Shown: piece by piece, positions 49,997 to 58,863 of the stretch
How positions within the stretch are numbered: the stretch's first letter is position 1
How the letters are laid out: the number at the start of each line of letters is the position of its first letter
NCBI RefSeq assembly: GCF_038806765.1
Contig: NZ_CP152389.1
Coordinates: 4,960,001 to 5,024,000 of the forward strand
DNA from: Mucilaginibacter sp. CSA2-8R
Lineage (GTDB): Bacteria > Bacteroidota > Bacteroidia > Sphingobacteriales > Sphingobacteriaceae
DNA: 64,000 bases
Direction: 5' to 3'
The notes under the pieces: model-generated
Database searches by the model: none
What the model was told of the DNA's origin: nothing
What the model saw: the letters and a program-made list of their open reading frames with translations, nothing else
Position numbers and translations under genes: made by a program

Positions 49997-51223
49997 TTGA
50001 ACACCTCGATTTATATAGCGCAACGATATCTTTTTTCGCGCAAAAAGATGCATGCCATCAATATCATTTCGGGCATATCTATGCTGGGTGTGTTTGTGGG
50101 CAGTGCAGCGCTCGTAATTATTCTGTCGGTTTTTAATGGCTTCGAAAAGGTTATCCTTTCGTTATACAGCAATTTTACACCCGAAATAAAAATAGAGCCG
50201 GCGCAGGGTAAAACCTTCAATCCTAATACCGCTTACTTTAATCAGCTCAGTCACAACCAGGCACTTTTTTCATATACCCAAACTCTGCAAGAAAAAGCAC
50301 TCATCCGTTACGGCGACCGCCAGTTTATAGGAACGCTCCGCGGCGTAAGCAAAGACTTTTTAAAAAATCCGCAGTTGGATAGCACCATCCAAAATGGCTC
50401 TTTTACGCTAAATGTTGCCGGCAACCCATTTGTGGTAATTGGCGCTACTGTACAAAACAGTTTGGGGGTAAATATTAATAACCCGATGGCACAGCTGCAA
50501 ATTTATTCGCCGCGCCGTAAAGTAATTAATGCCGTAAACCCGGAGGATGAGTTTGTGAGGCGTGGCATAAACGTATCGGGTATCTTCTCCATCCAGCAAG
50601 ATTTTGATGATATTGTGGTAGCCCCCTTAACCTTTACCCGCGACCTGCTTGACGAACCCACTGATGTTTCATCCATCGAGCTTAACTTTAAAAAAGGCAC
50701 TAATATTAACCAGCAGCAAGAGGCTATTCAGGAAAAATTGGGCAACGGCTTTTTAGTAAAAAACAGGTTTGAACAAAATACCGAGCTTTATAAAACACTG
50801 AAAACCGAACGCTGGTCGGTATTTTTGATATTGGTTTTTATATTGATTATTGCCATTTTTAACATCATTGGCTCTTTAACCATGCTGGTGATTGATAAAC
50901 GTAAAGATATTGCCATACTCACCAGCCTGGGTGCAGGCAAACCACTTATACAAGGCATCTTCTTTTTTGAAGGCATGATGATTTCCATCTCAGGGTGCGT
51001 ATTGGGGATGCTGGCCGGCCTTATTTTTTGCGTATTGCAACAGCAATACGGCTTTATTAAAATGGGCGGACAGATGATGGTGATTGACGCTTATCCAATC
51101 CACTTAAAAATTTACGACTTTGTTATCGTATTTTTAACCGTGAGCGGCATTGCCGTTATTGCATCGGGCGTTAGTGCACGCTTAAGCGTAAAAGGGTTAG
51201 ACGAAATTAAACAGGATTTATAA
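49997..51223 (+). CDS. LolC/LolE-like ABC transporter permease
   Basis: TTG at 49997 gives a 408-residue membrane protein with one N-terminal helix (about 20-45, NIISGISMLGVFVGSAALVI), a large periplasmic domain (about 50-260) and three C-terminal helices of the FtsX type (about 270-400), ending GVSARLSVKGLDEI. LolC/E permeases extract lipoproteins to the outer membrane with a LolD ATPase, which is not next to this gene. With many lipoproteins in this window the role fits. Confidence 0.9.
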   Translation: MNTSIYIAQRYLFSRKKMHAINIISGISMLGVFVGSAALVIILSVFNGFEKVILSLYSNFTPEIKIEPAQGKTFNPNTAYFNQLSHNQALFSYTQTLQEKALIRYGDRQFIGTLRGVSKDFLKNPQLDSTIQNGSFTLNVAGNPFVVIGATVQNSLGVNINNPMAQLQIYSPRRKVINAVNPEDEFVRRGINVSGIFSIQQDFDDIVVAPLTFTRDLLDEPTDVSSIELNFKKGTNINQQQEAIQEKLGNGFLVKNRFEQNTELYKTLKTERWSVFLILVFILIIAIFNIIGSLTMLVIDKRKDIAILTSLGAGKPLIQGIFFFEGMMISISGCVLGMLAGLIFCVLQQQYGFIKMGGQMMVIDAYPIHLKIYDFVIVFLTVSGIAVIASGVSARLSVKGLDEIKQDL

Positions 51224-51228
51224 CTTTG
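51221..51228 (+). promoter_or_regulatory. -7 promoter element inside the permease stop codon
   Basis: TAACTTTG, exact TAnnTTTG, starts at the stop codon of the permease and ends 4 bases before the next ATG at 51233. Confidence 0.45.
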
Positions 51229-51232
51229 TAAC

Positions 51233-51601
51233 ATGCAGTACAGGTTTGTAAAATTGATGGTGATAATGCTGGCAGTAATTTGCTGCTCCTGTAAACGCAA
51301 CCTTAAATCAAACGGGCAAGGTGAAGTATTTAAAGGCTTGTACAGCTTTGGCCCCGAAATTAAATCGTTTAAAAATTGTGATGACACCCACGAATACTGG
51401 GTAGCCGACAGCTCGGCACAATTAGAGCTGCAATATTCACAAATGAACTTCGAGAAACCCTATGAGCCGGTATACGTGGAGGTGGAAGGCGAAAAAATAC
51501 CATCAGGCAACGATGGTCAGGGCTCGGAGTATGATAGCACGCTGGTAGTACGTAAGGTGCTCAAAATCACAAAAGAAATACCGCAGGATTTGTGTAATTA
51601 A
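51233..51601 (+). CDS. NlpE C-terminal-domain-like lipoprotein
   Basis: This 122-residue lipoprotein has a signal with lipobox CCSC near residue 20. The mature part holds GLYSFGPEIKSFKNCDDTHE, ADSSAQLELQYSQM and YVEVEGEKIP, resembling the OB-fold domain at the end of NlpE and HslJ-type proteins. Such domains are found in envelope-stress lipoproteins. Its start lies 9 bases after the permease stop and has its own promoter-like element. Confidence 0.6.
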   Translation: MQYRFVKLMVIMLAVICCSCKRNLKSNGQGEVFKGLYSFGPEIKSFKNCDDTHEYWVADSSAQLELQYSQMNFEKPYEPVYVEVEGEKIPSGNDGQGSEYDSTLVVRKVLKITKEIPQDLCN

Positions 51602-51732
51602 AGTCATTAACCGCTTCAGGTTTTACCCGATGGATACTTTATAGTACCTGCCGTAAAACCAAACAGCTGTTTTTGCCTTTAACATTGGAGCGTTTCGCTT
51701 TAACCTGTTTCACTCCCCTAAAAGAGATTACA

Positions 51733-52110
51733 ATGGAATCAAAACGTCAACAAAAATTTGCCGGTGTTTTACAACAAGACCTGGCCGCTATATTTCAGCG
51801 CGAAGGCATGAGCTTTTTGCCTAATACACTGGTAACTATAACCAAGGTACGCGTAACGCCAGATTTAGCCATAGCCCGTGTGTTTTTAAGTTTCTTTAAC
51901 AATACCAACACGCAGCAGTCATTACAAACGGTTAAATCGCATGCTTCCGAGATCAGGTATAAACTTGGCGCACGTATTAAAGATCAGGTAAGGGTAATAC
52001 CCCAGCTTGAGTTCTTTGTGGACGACACCAACGAATACGTAGAGCGTATGGACAAAATTTTTGATAAAATAAGCAAAGAACCACGCCAAAGCGACGAAGG
52101 TCAGGAATAA
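51733..52110 (+). CDS. rbfA: 30S ribosome-binding factor RbfA
   Basis: The ATG at 51733 (MESKRQQKFAGVLQQDLAAI) is the family start; an upstream ATG at 51673 adds 20 unrelated residues. The 125-residue protein carries FLPNTLVTITKVRVTPDLAI, ARVFLSFF and RVIPQLEFFVDDTNEYVERMD in pieces as in RbfA. It aids 16S rRNA end maturation in the cold. It is followed 2 bases later by an M23 peptidase. Confidence 0.95.
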   Translation: MESKRQQKFAGVLQQDLAAIFQREGMSFLPNTLVTITKVRVTPDLAIARVFLSFFNNTNTQQSLQTVKSHASEIRYKLGARIKDQVRVIPQLEFFVDDTNEYVERMDKIFDKISKEPRQSDEGQE

Positions 52111-52112
52111 GC

Positions 52113-52820
52113 ATGGACAGGCACGGGCAATTAGCCAGCTTTATACAAAACCACCCTAACCAGATAGGTAAGGTGGTAGATATTGACTTGGCTAGTGATC
52201 GCCTTTTGGCATTAGACTTTACCGAAAATAACCTGCAGCTTACAGCTGATGAAGTAGCAGACACGCCCAGGTTTAGTGCCTGGGTAAACCGTAAGCTGGC
52301 GGAAAGCGGTTGCCGCTATGGTATAGGCGGATACTTTGAACACCGCACTTTATATGCCCGTAGCAGCCTGTTTAACACAACGGATACCGAACCGCGCCGT
52401 TTACATTTAGGTACAGATATTTGGGGACCTGCCCATACTCCGGTTTACGCGCCTTTAGCCGGCAAAGTGCATAGTTTTCAGGATAATGATAATTTTGGTG
52501 ATTATGGCCCAACCATTATATTGAAACATGATTTAAACGGGCTGGCACTTTACACCCTTTATGGCCACCTGAATCGTGCTGCATTACAGGACTTGGCTGT
52601 AGGTAAGCCTATAGGTTTAAACCAACAGATTGCCTGCTTTGGGCACGAAGATGAAAATGGCCATTGGCCGCCGCACTTGCATTTTCAGCTGATGTTTGAT
52701 ATGCAGGGCTTAGCTGGGGATTACCCCGGTGTGTGCCGGTATTCTGAAAAAGATAGTTACCAGAAAAATATTCCCGATCCAGATTTAATTTTACAATTTT
52801 CAAAAGCAACTATAATGTGA
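52113..52820 (+). CDS. M23 (LytM) peptidase domain protein without signal peptide
   Basis: This 235-residue protein has the LytM zinc motifs HLGTDIWGPAHTPVYAPLAG and PPHLHFQL, with the third His near YGHLN. Despite being a peptidoglycan-type endopeptidase domain, there is no signal peptide or membrane helix at any start I can see (MDRHGQLASFIQ...). It starts 2 bases after rbfA. Members of this soluble M23 group also appear fused to aminotransferases, so a cytoplasmic, non-wall role is possible. Confidence 0.85.
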   Translation: MDRHGQLASFIQNHPNQIGKVVDIDLASDRLLALDFTENNLQLTADEVADTPRFSAWVNRKLAESGCRYGIGGYFEHRTLYARSSLFNTTDTEPRRLHLGTDIWGPAHTPVYAPLAGKVHSFQDNDNFGDYGPTIILKHDLNGLALYTLYGHLNRAALQDLAVGKPIGLNQQIACFGHEDENGHWPPHLHFQLMFDMQGLAGDYPGVCRYSEKDSYQKNIPDPDLILQFSKATIM

Positions 52821-52858
52821 TTAGACTGTTAGCGTTTTAATTAAGTAATTGATTTAAA

Positions 52859-53533
52859 ATGTTAAAAGCTTTCTTATTAAATATATTTCTTTTGATTTGC
52901 TGTTGCTTGTCTGCAATAGCCCAACCCACATTTAAAGGGGGTGCCTCGGCTTTAAACAGCTTTATAGAAAGTCATATCATCTATCCCGAGTTTTCGAGCC
53001 AAAACTGTATTGAGGGTAACATTCAGGTAAGTTTCAGTATCGACCAAAAAGGCAATGTAACTGATGCCCGGGTACAGCAAGGCCCAGGTATTGATTTAGA
53101 TGATGAGGCCCTTCGAGTGGTTAAGCTTACATCGGGCAAATGGCAAATTCCGGCTAATTATAACAATGCTGTAAGGGTGGTATTACCTATACGCTTTAGG
53201 CCAGATTTTGCCAAATGCCAGCGCCGTACCACTGCTATGATGACGATGGACCAGGCTATTGTAGCCTACCAACGCCGCCAGGAATTGGAAAATGCCGTTA
53301 CTAATTACTACATCAACAAATACACAGGCAAAGCTGATCCTCAAAAAGAACGCGATATTAATGCTCTAAAAAAGGAATTAGGTATTGATGAAGACCTGTG
53401 GAAAGACCTGCTGGATCAGGCTAATGAAAAACTAAAACAGGGCGACCAGGAAGGTGCGTGTAAAGACTGGAAATTTATTAAAAACACCGGCAGCGATTTA
53501 GCCGATGCTTTTATTGCTAAATACTGCAAGTAG
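52859..53533 (+). CDS. Secreted TonB C-terminal-domain protein
   Basis: This 224-residue protein has a signal peptide (about 1-21, LSAIAQ) and a TonB-C domain (about 25-115) with IIYPEFSSQNCIEGNIQVSF, SIDQKGNVTDARVQQGPG and LDDEALRVVKL. Real TonB proteins keep an uncleaved membrane anchor, while this one seems released, so it may have another use. The rest is helical. Its function is unknown. Confidence 0.8.
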   Translation: MLKAFLLNIFLLICCCLSAIAQPTFKGGASALNSFIESHIIYPEFSSQNCIEGNIQVSFSIDQKGNVTDARVQQGPGIDLDDEALRVVKLTSGKWQIPANYNNAVRVVLPIRFRPDFAKCQRRTTAMMTMDQAIVAYQRRQELENAVTNYYINKYTGKADPQKERDINALKKELGIDEDLWKDLLDQANEKLKQGDQEGACKDWKFIKNTGSDLADAFIAKYCK

Positions 53534-53629
53534 TGTATTTATTGGCTAAATAAAACGGGATTTTCTTATCAAGTCGTAAACCCAATGGCCATGCCATTTA
53601 AGTCCTATCCTGTTGCTAACTTGCTATCT

Positions 53630-54064
53630 CTAAAAATCTTCGCCAATAAAAGTTTCTACTTCTGTAACTTTATATTTTGTTCCGGACAATTTTTCCAACA
53701 GATATAAATGCTTATAAGGAAACTTTTTGCTCCAGGTTGGCCACAATGTCTCTTTACGGTTTTTCAACCACCCAATTGATTTCGGATGGATACGCTTGGC
53801 ATATTTTTGATCGACAATGAGCACCTTCGTTCCGCCCTTTGTTGCGAATTGATATTTTGCGCCGGAAGCGGTACCTAAATAAATGTCGTAAAGATTGCCA
53901 CTGTCTGGCGAAATGCTCAATTCACTAAAAGACCTCTTGAATACCCCATTGCTGGCATCTTCTTTAAAGAAAACGAACAAATTGGGTTTGGTTTGAGCAT
54001 TGATATCTAATACAGACAGATAGCAAGCCACAACAAGCATAATTACTTTTTTTAAACTATTCAT
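53630..54064 (-). CDS. Secreted hypothetical protein, 144 aa
   Basis: From the ATG at 54064 (an earlier ATG at 54118 adds 18 non-signal residues) the protein has a signal peptide MNSLKKVIMLVVACYLSVLD, ending INAQ, and a basic beta-type body. I do not recognise the family. It lies on the minus strand behind the accessory cluster and its terminator. Confidence 0.55.
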   Translation of the reverse strand: MNSLKKVIMLVVACYLSVLDINAQTKPNLFVFFKEDASNGVFKRSFSELSISPDSGNLYDIYLGTASGAKYQFATKGGTKVLIVDQKYAKRIHPKSIGWLKNRKETLWPTWSKKFPYKHLYLLEKLSGTKYKVTEVETFIGEDF

Positions 54065-54255
54065 ATTGCCTGAATATTCTGCCGGCGCTTTTATAATCAC
54101 GCGATTTATTCCATCCAACTATCATCAAACGTAGCCAAATAAAACAACCATCCGTACAGGTATTTCCGTACTGCTTAAAAGCTGTTTATTGCATGGCTAT
54201 AATCAGGGCTAAATAACTGAAATTATCCTTTTTCTGCTTATCGGCAGAGAAAATC

Positions 54256-54299
54256 AGCTACCCCTTATTTCACCTAAACCTGTGAAATGAGGGGTAGCT
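54256..54299 (-). terminator. Terminator of the accessory cluster
   Basis: An 18-bp stem with one G-T pair (54256-54273, 54282-54299) and an 8-base loop lies about 90 bases after the 369-aa gene; on the minus strand it is followed by GATTTTC. Confidence 0.75.
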
Positions 54300-54386
54300 A
54301 AACTAGTTTTAATCAAATCAGCTCATCTTCAACTGCTATGTTGCGTAATATCAGGTGATTGAATTTTGATCGATTAATTGACCATA

Positions 54387-55496
54387 CTACTGAAAAACAA
54401 CCATTTGAGGCTCATTAACTGTTGTTGTCGTATTAACAACCGGTGGTTTCTCTAACCTGTTTAAATCATACATCAACAGATGCATATGCTCGTTATATTT
54501 AACAATTTGACTATCATCAAAACTGCCATCGTCAATACAGTACATAAAAACATGTCCGGAAATTACTTTCAGGGTAAACGGAAAATAGGTTCTGTTAGTG
54601 TTGACAGGATCATACACCGCTGATCGTACTTTCGCATCGCCGTTGATATAAATGGTATTTTTAGCATCCTCCTGTTTAATGGCATGGTAAAACGGTGCAT
54701 AAGGATTATTCGTATAATCCCAATTAGTTCTTCCATACAGAAAAACAGGTATTTGCTTTTCATTAACATGCCCTATATGCCATTGCACATAGCCGGGCGA
54801 ATCTGCTAACAGAGACAATACAGGATCGAGGTAAGTACCAGATCCGAAAGTATACGTGCTACCCCTTTCTGCAAAAAGCGATACGCCTCTAATAATACGC
54901 CCATCGCTGCGCGGTTGAAAGTTTAACGGAAAAAGCGATTCGCCTATTCCGAACTCTGCCGAATAATCCGATTCGGTTAAGGTATCAAAGTTTAGCAGAT
55001 TGCTAATATTCTGGTCGTATTTTAATTTAACCTGTGCAGCGGCGAGATTTTCACCGGCGAAAGGGCTAACCTCGATCAAATGATCCCAATAACCGGCGGC
55101 TTTGGCTCGTTTTACAAACTTGCGAATAGCTGCCTTCTGATAAGCAGCCAGAACACCACCATTAATGGTTACTGCGTTAAAATAATTGTCCAGGTCAGGG
55201 TCTGCTTCTGTGAACGATGGTGACGAAGCATATTCAATAACAATTTTGCCATCGTTTCCTGTAGTTAAAAGCTCAAAATTTACCTTTGTGTTCACACTGC
55301 TGCCTGTCGCAACCGTACTTGTAATCACCGAGGGGTCATGTTCTTCCTGATTCAGGATCGTTCCGTCAGAGTTTAAATAAGTAACCCAGAAGCGCGCATT
55401 CGGTATATTGGGTTTGATGAGGTTATCCCAAACCTCAAAATCAACCGGAAGCTGACCTTCGGGGTTGAATATGATAGTGGATGTGTTATTTGACAT
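54387..55496 (-). CDS. Phage-structural-like protein, 369 aa, signal-less
   Basis: The protein has no signal peptide. Residues about 110-230 hold KFVKRAKAAGYWDHLIEVSP, which follows a pattern (lone Trp, then KxxYPFxG-like) I know from structural genes of Bacteroidota phages; this is a memory-based similarity. The C-terminal half is beta-rich (LamG-like). A proline-threonine-rich tail ends it (RLEKPPVVNTTTTVNEPQMV). It is the last gene of the minus-strand cluster and is separated from the 895-aa gene by a small hairpin. No phage morphogenesis genes are seen in the window. Confidence 0.5.
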   Translation of the reverse strand: MSNNTSTIIFNPEGQLPVDFEVWDNLIKPNIPNARFWVTYLNSDGTILNQEEHDPSVITSTVATGSSVNTKVNFELLTTGNDGKIVIEYASSPSFTEADPDLDNYFNAVTINGGVLAAYQKAAIRKFVKRAKAAGYWDHLIEVSPFAGENLAAAQVKLKYDQNISNLLNFDTLTESDYSAEFGIGESLFPLNFQPRSDGRIIRGVSLFAERGSTYTFGSGTYLDPVLSLLADSPGYVQWHIGHVNEKQIPVFLYGRTNWDYTNNPYAPFYHAIKQEDAKNTIYINGDAKVRSAVYDPVNTNRTYFPFTLKVISGHVFMYCIDDGSFDDSQIVKYNEHMHLLMYDLNRLEKPPVVNTTTTVNEPQMVVFQ

Positions 55497-55656
55497 AATC
55501 GTTGCGTTGATAGTGATGAAAAAAGCTAATTAAAGCTGTTGATGCTGTGTAAGGTTAGCATACTTACTATCCTATATTCATCCTTAATTAACATCTTCGG
55601 TCATTGGTAATTACACAAAATTTTGACGTGTAAAATCACAATAACGGCTACAAAAG

Positions 55657-55683
55657 TAGCGGAGTCAGCTACCGACTCCGCTA
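55657..55683 (-). terminator. Hairpin between the 895-aa and 369-aa genes
   Basis: A 10-bp perfect stem TAGCGGAGTC/GACTCCGCTA (55657-55666, 55674-55683) with a 7-base loop, followed on the minus strand by CTTTTG. It starts 8 bases after the 895-aa stop codon; may be a partial terminator. Confidence 0.6.
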
Positions 55684-55691
55684 TTGTTAAT

Positions 55692-58379
55692 TTAACCTAC
55701 AATTTGATACTGGGCATCAAACAAGGCGTAAGGCCGCCTGTTGGCTCTGTCTTCAGGAAGGAGTCCAACCATGAACAGTTGACCGCTGAACGTAACATCA
55801 CCGGGGTATTCGAATGTTGTATTCCAGGTATTTCCACCATCAATAGAATACTGCATGGCAAAAGTAAAATCCGGTTTACGATATATAGCCACTAATGAAT
55901 TTGGCATTATACTCAGTCCACCGCTAATTTCTCTATGTGTTACGTTAGAGTATAAAAAGGTGTTGTCTATAGGGTCTTCCTGTTCGTTAAAAATCAAGAG
56001 GAAGTCACCTGCCGGTAAATCACTCGTTCCAATCAACTCCGGCAACTGGTTTTTACTGTAAAATCCGCTATACGCCAGAGCCTTTCCACTCGTTTGGCGA
56101 ACAATCATCCTACCAGCTGAACCTGCAGGTATTGATTGATTAAACAATACACTGTTTAAAGCCCCGGTTGTATCTGTCGAATAAATTAACCGGTCATCAA
56201 CAATAACATTGCTGGTTTTCGAGGCTACCTCTAAATCTGTTAAACCTACAGGTGTAGTTAAGGCAATAGAATTTGATACCGCCGCAGAGGGATTACGTTT
56301 AGCACTACCTTTTACACGGTATTTCAAACCGCCGACTACTATGTTATTCTCATACAGAAACACGCTTCCGGAAGCCGACACATTCGCCCATATACCATCT
56401 GCTATCGAATATTCGTGGTAAGTTATCGGAAATAACTTGTTGCGGTTAAAAGTAATCTGCTTGGTACTATCATCTACGATGACACTTTCAGGAGCGGATG
56501 GTTGATTACCTTGAATATCATCGGCAATGGCAGCTACCACAGCTTCTGCAATAGCAGCCTGCCCCTGTCCGCTCGGATGAACACCGTCATTCAACGTAAG
56601 ATTTAAAGCGTTAACATCTACTAAAATATCATAGTAAGGATCGCTAAGCTGCAGGTTATTAAATACCTGACGTTCATACTCAAAGCCTTGCGCACCAGTA
56701 AGTCCGTTTGAGGCAACAAAAGTAACACCATCACTTCCAAAGGCAGCAGTTCTTGGCAACAGCGGCATGGTTAATACTTTATAGTCAACTGTTGGATTGG
56801 CTGCACGACGAGCAGCAAAATATTGCTTCATCATAGCATGCGCCGTTGCACCATCTGATCCGAACCCTGCAATCTGGTTAGTTGCTTCCCAGGCCAATAA
56901 ATACTTTTTGTTGTATTGCTGATCGGCAATCACCGGATCCACTTTAGCACCTGAATGAAGTAGCATGTCATAAATTGCTTGGCCGTAACCTCCAAAATTA
57001 TAGGCGGTATAAAGTTCACCCAATTTGTGGCGGGCTACACCAGTAAACGACGGGTTGTTTTCATTTAAAATAAGCCCGTATTCATCTCCGTTACCTGCCA
57101 CAATACTATTGCCGTCAGATACCAATAAAACTTTATTGTTGCCGGAAACCGGTGCAGATACTTCTTTAAAATTGAACATTTGCGGATTTAGTAACCCGGA
57201 AGTAGTAGCTCCTCTGAGTGCGAGGTGCACATACAAATCGCCCTGATAAGTATATGGGTAGGTAAAAATAGTAACCATTTCCTGGTTAGTTTTAATTTTT
57301 ACTAACGTAAACTGCCCGGTTTCTCCATCGCGGTAAATACGTAACTTTTGTGCATCAGCCTCCTGGCCGTTTAAAAATTCGTAGTGTCCGTTTGTGCCGT
57401 CAGTATAATTAACTTCCAAGCCAGGGCTTAGCGCAACGCACAGTAGCTGCGTTGACAAGTCACCTAATGTTGGTATTGTTTTAAAGCCAAAGCGTCCGTC
57501 CCAATAGGTTAGATACATGTAATCAAACTGGATGAACCCAGACTGACCGGCCGGTATTTTTTTTGCTGTTAGTACCCCATTGCTTGTCCAGGATGTACCC
57601 GATCTTTCTTCGGCACCTAACTTCCACCATTTACCATCTGGCTGTATATTATCCACCAGATCAAACACAACGTCTTCCAGTACCGATGTGGATTGATAAA
57701 GTTCATTATTAGTTAACCAAGCCGACGCCATCATTCCGGTTCGTGCTTTTTCACGAACGGCAAAGTCGCCCGCATTAACGTCCGCTTCTAACACAAGGCT
57801 ATTGCCCGATATATCTATATAGGTGGGGTTAACCGCTGTCTTATTCAAGGTATATTCCTGCAATGACTGGCCTGTTGCATCAGTAGATTTGTCCCAGCTT
57901 AGTTTTGCAATACCTGCAGAAATAATGTAGCGCAAATTGCTTGGCGCAGCAAGCCTGCTTTGAGTAAAGGGAGCTGCATTAGTAGCCCAGGCTGATGCAC
58001 GGCGTATTGCCGTTTCTTTAAGCCTAACGCCCACTTTACCGGCCGGGATACTTACATCACCTACTAATAATTTATTAGGCGTAGTTAGCGGGGTAAATAT
58101 TAATGGGTTAGCAGTAATATCCAAGCTACCTTCATAGTCTGCTAATGTTTTTCCGGCCACAATGTTTACTTCGAGCCAGTTACTTAGCACATCATCTACA
58201 ACTATAACTTGAGGTGTAGCCTGTTCAGCTTTAACAAATCCAGGCATAGCTGTTAAAAGGTCATATAGTTCATTAACCGACTCTTTTATTTCAATACCGT
58301 CTTGCACATTAAATTTACCGGCTACATAAGGTCCGGCCTGGTCAGACGGTTGGGGATTGTAATTGATAACTTTTGACAT
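55692..58379 (-). CDS. SGNH hydrolase with lectin-like modules, 895 aa, signal-less
   Basis: The protein begins MSKVINYNPQPSDQAGPYVA, with no signal peptide. An early region (about 60-200) is beta-rich and includes a fibronectin-III-like stretch (NLRYIISAGIAKLSWDKSTD), a jelly-roll-like part (about 235-415), an SGNH esterase domain (about 418-615) with Ser425 in SDGNSIVAG, Gly and Asn blocks (NFGGYGQ, EATNQI) and the Asp598-x-x-His601 pair in LNDGVHPSG, and a final lectin-like beta domain. The esterase may deacetylate polysaccharide. Repeating VIVDDS/VIVDDR-type linkers link it to the 786-aa protein. It overlaps no gene but follows the 93-aa ORF by 4 bases. Confidence 0.75.
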   Translation of the reverse strand: MSKVINYNPQPSDQAGPYVAGKFNVQDGIEIKESVNELYDLLTAMPGFVKAEQATPQVIVVDDVLSNWLEVNIVAGKTLADYEGSLDITANPLIFTPLTTPNKLLVGDVSIPAGKVGVRLKETAIRRASAWATNAAPFTQSRLAAPSNLRYIISAGIAKLSWDKSTDATGQSLQEYTLNKTAVNPTYIDISGNSLVLEADVNAGDFAVREKARTGMMASAWLTNNELYQSTSVLEDVVFDLVDNIQPDGKWWKLGAEERSGTSWTSNGVLTAKKIPAGQSGFIQFDYMYLTYWDGRFGFKTIPTLGDLSTQLLCVALSPGLEVNYTDGTNGHYEFLNGQEADAQKLRIYRDGETGQFTLVKIKTNQEMVTIFTYPYTYQGDLYVHLALRGATTSGLLNPQMFNFKEVSAPVSGNNKVLLVSDGNSIVAGNGDEYGLILNENNPSFTGVARHKLGELYTAYNFGGYGQAIYDMLLHSGAKVDPVIADQQYNKKYLLAWEATNQIAGFGSDGATAHAMMKQYFAARRAANPTVDYKVLTMPLLPRTAAFGSDGVTFVASNGLTGAQGFEYERQVFNNLQLSDPYYDILVDVNALNLTLNDGVHPSGQGQAAIAEAVVAAIADDIQGNQPSAPESVIVDDSTKQITFNRNKLFPITYHEYSIADGIWANVSASGSVFLYENNIVVGGLKYRVKGSAKRNPSAAVSNSIALTTPVGLTDLEVASKTSNVIVDDRLIYSTDTTGALNSVLFNQSIPAGSAGRMIVRQTSGKALAYSGFYSKNQLPELIGTSDLPAGDFLLIFNEQEDPIDNTFLYSNVTHREISGGLSIMPNSLVAIYRKPDFTFAMQYSIDGGNTWNTTFEYPGDVTFSGQLFMVGLLPEDRANRRPYALFDAQYQIVG

Positions 58380-58383
58380 GTTT

Positions 58384-58665
58384 TTAAAATGGATATGTGT
58401 ATGGATAATTATTTGAGAAAAGGGGAATTGCAGTTAATGCAACTTCGATGCTTAGAACATCGCTGCCTTGATAAGCACCCTGAATATGCAATGCGTTTGC
58501 AGTGTAAGTGTCCAGGCTATCGACAGCAACGTCTACCGAAAAAACTTCGTTTAACGGCGGCCCCGTTATTTGGGCCGTAACCTGCGAATTGTTTTCCTGC
58601 GTAATACTGATTTCTATAGTAGAAGCTGTATTAGCAGTTTGGTTTGTAATAATGAATGGTTCCAT
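58384..58665 (-). CDS. Small beta-type protein in the accessory cluster, 93 aa
   Basis: This 93-residue protein starts MEPFIITNQTANTASTIEIS, has no signal peptide and looks beta-rich. Its stop is 4 bases before the SGNH gene, so it is in the same transcript. Not recognised. Confidence 0.6.
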   Translation of the reverse strand: MEPFIITNQTANTASTIEISITQENNSQVTAQITGPPLNEVFSVDVAVDSLDTYTANALHIQGAYQGSDVLSIEVALTAIPLFSNNYPYTYPF

Positions 58666-58863
58666 TGATTATTTGATTGATTTTTAAAGTTGAATTATCA
58701 CACAGCGCTGGTATGCTTGCTTTTGCAGATCTATATTTAAGGCAATAGCTATCCTATCCGCTATTTTGAAGCGGTTAATTCTCTGGTTGCACAAATGATT
58801 ATAGATTGTTTGGCTGCGAAAAGAATTGGACTGGTCTTTTGCCTCGCTGCCCCATAGGCAGGT

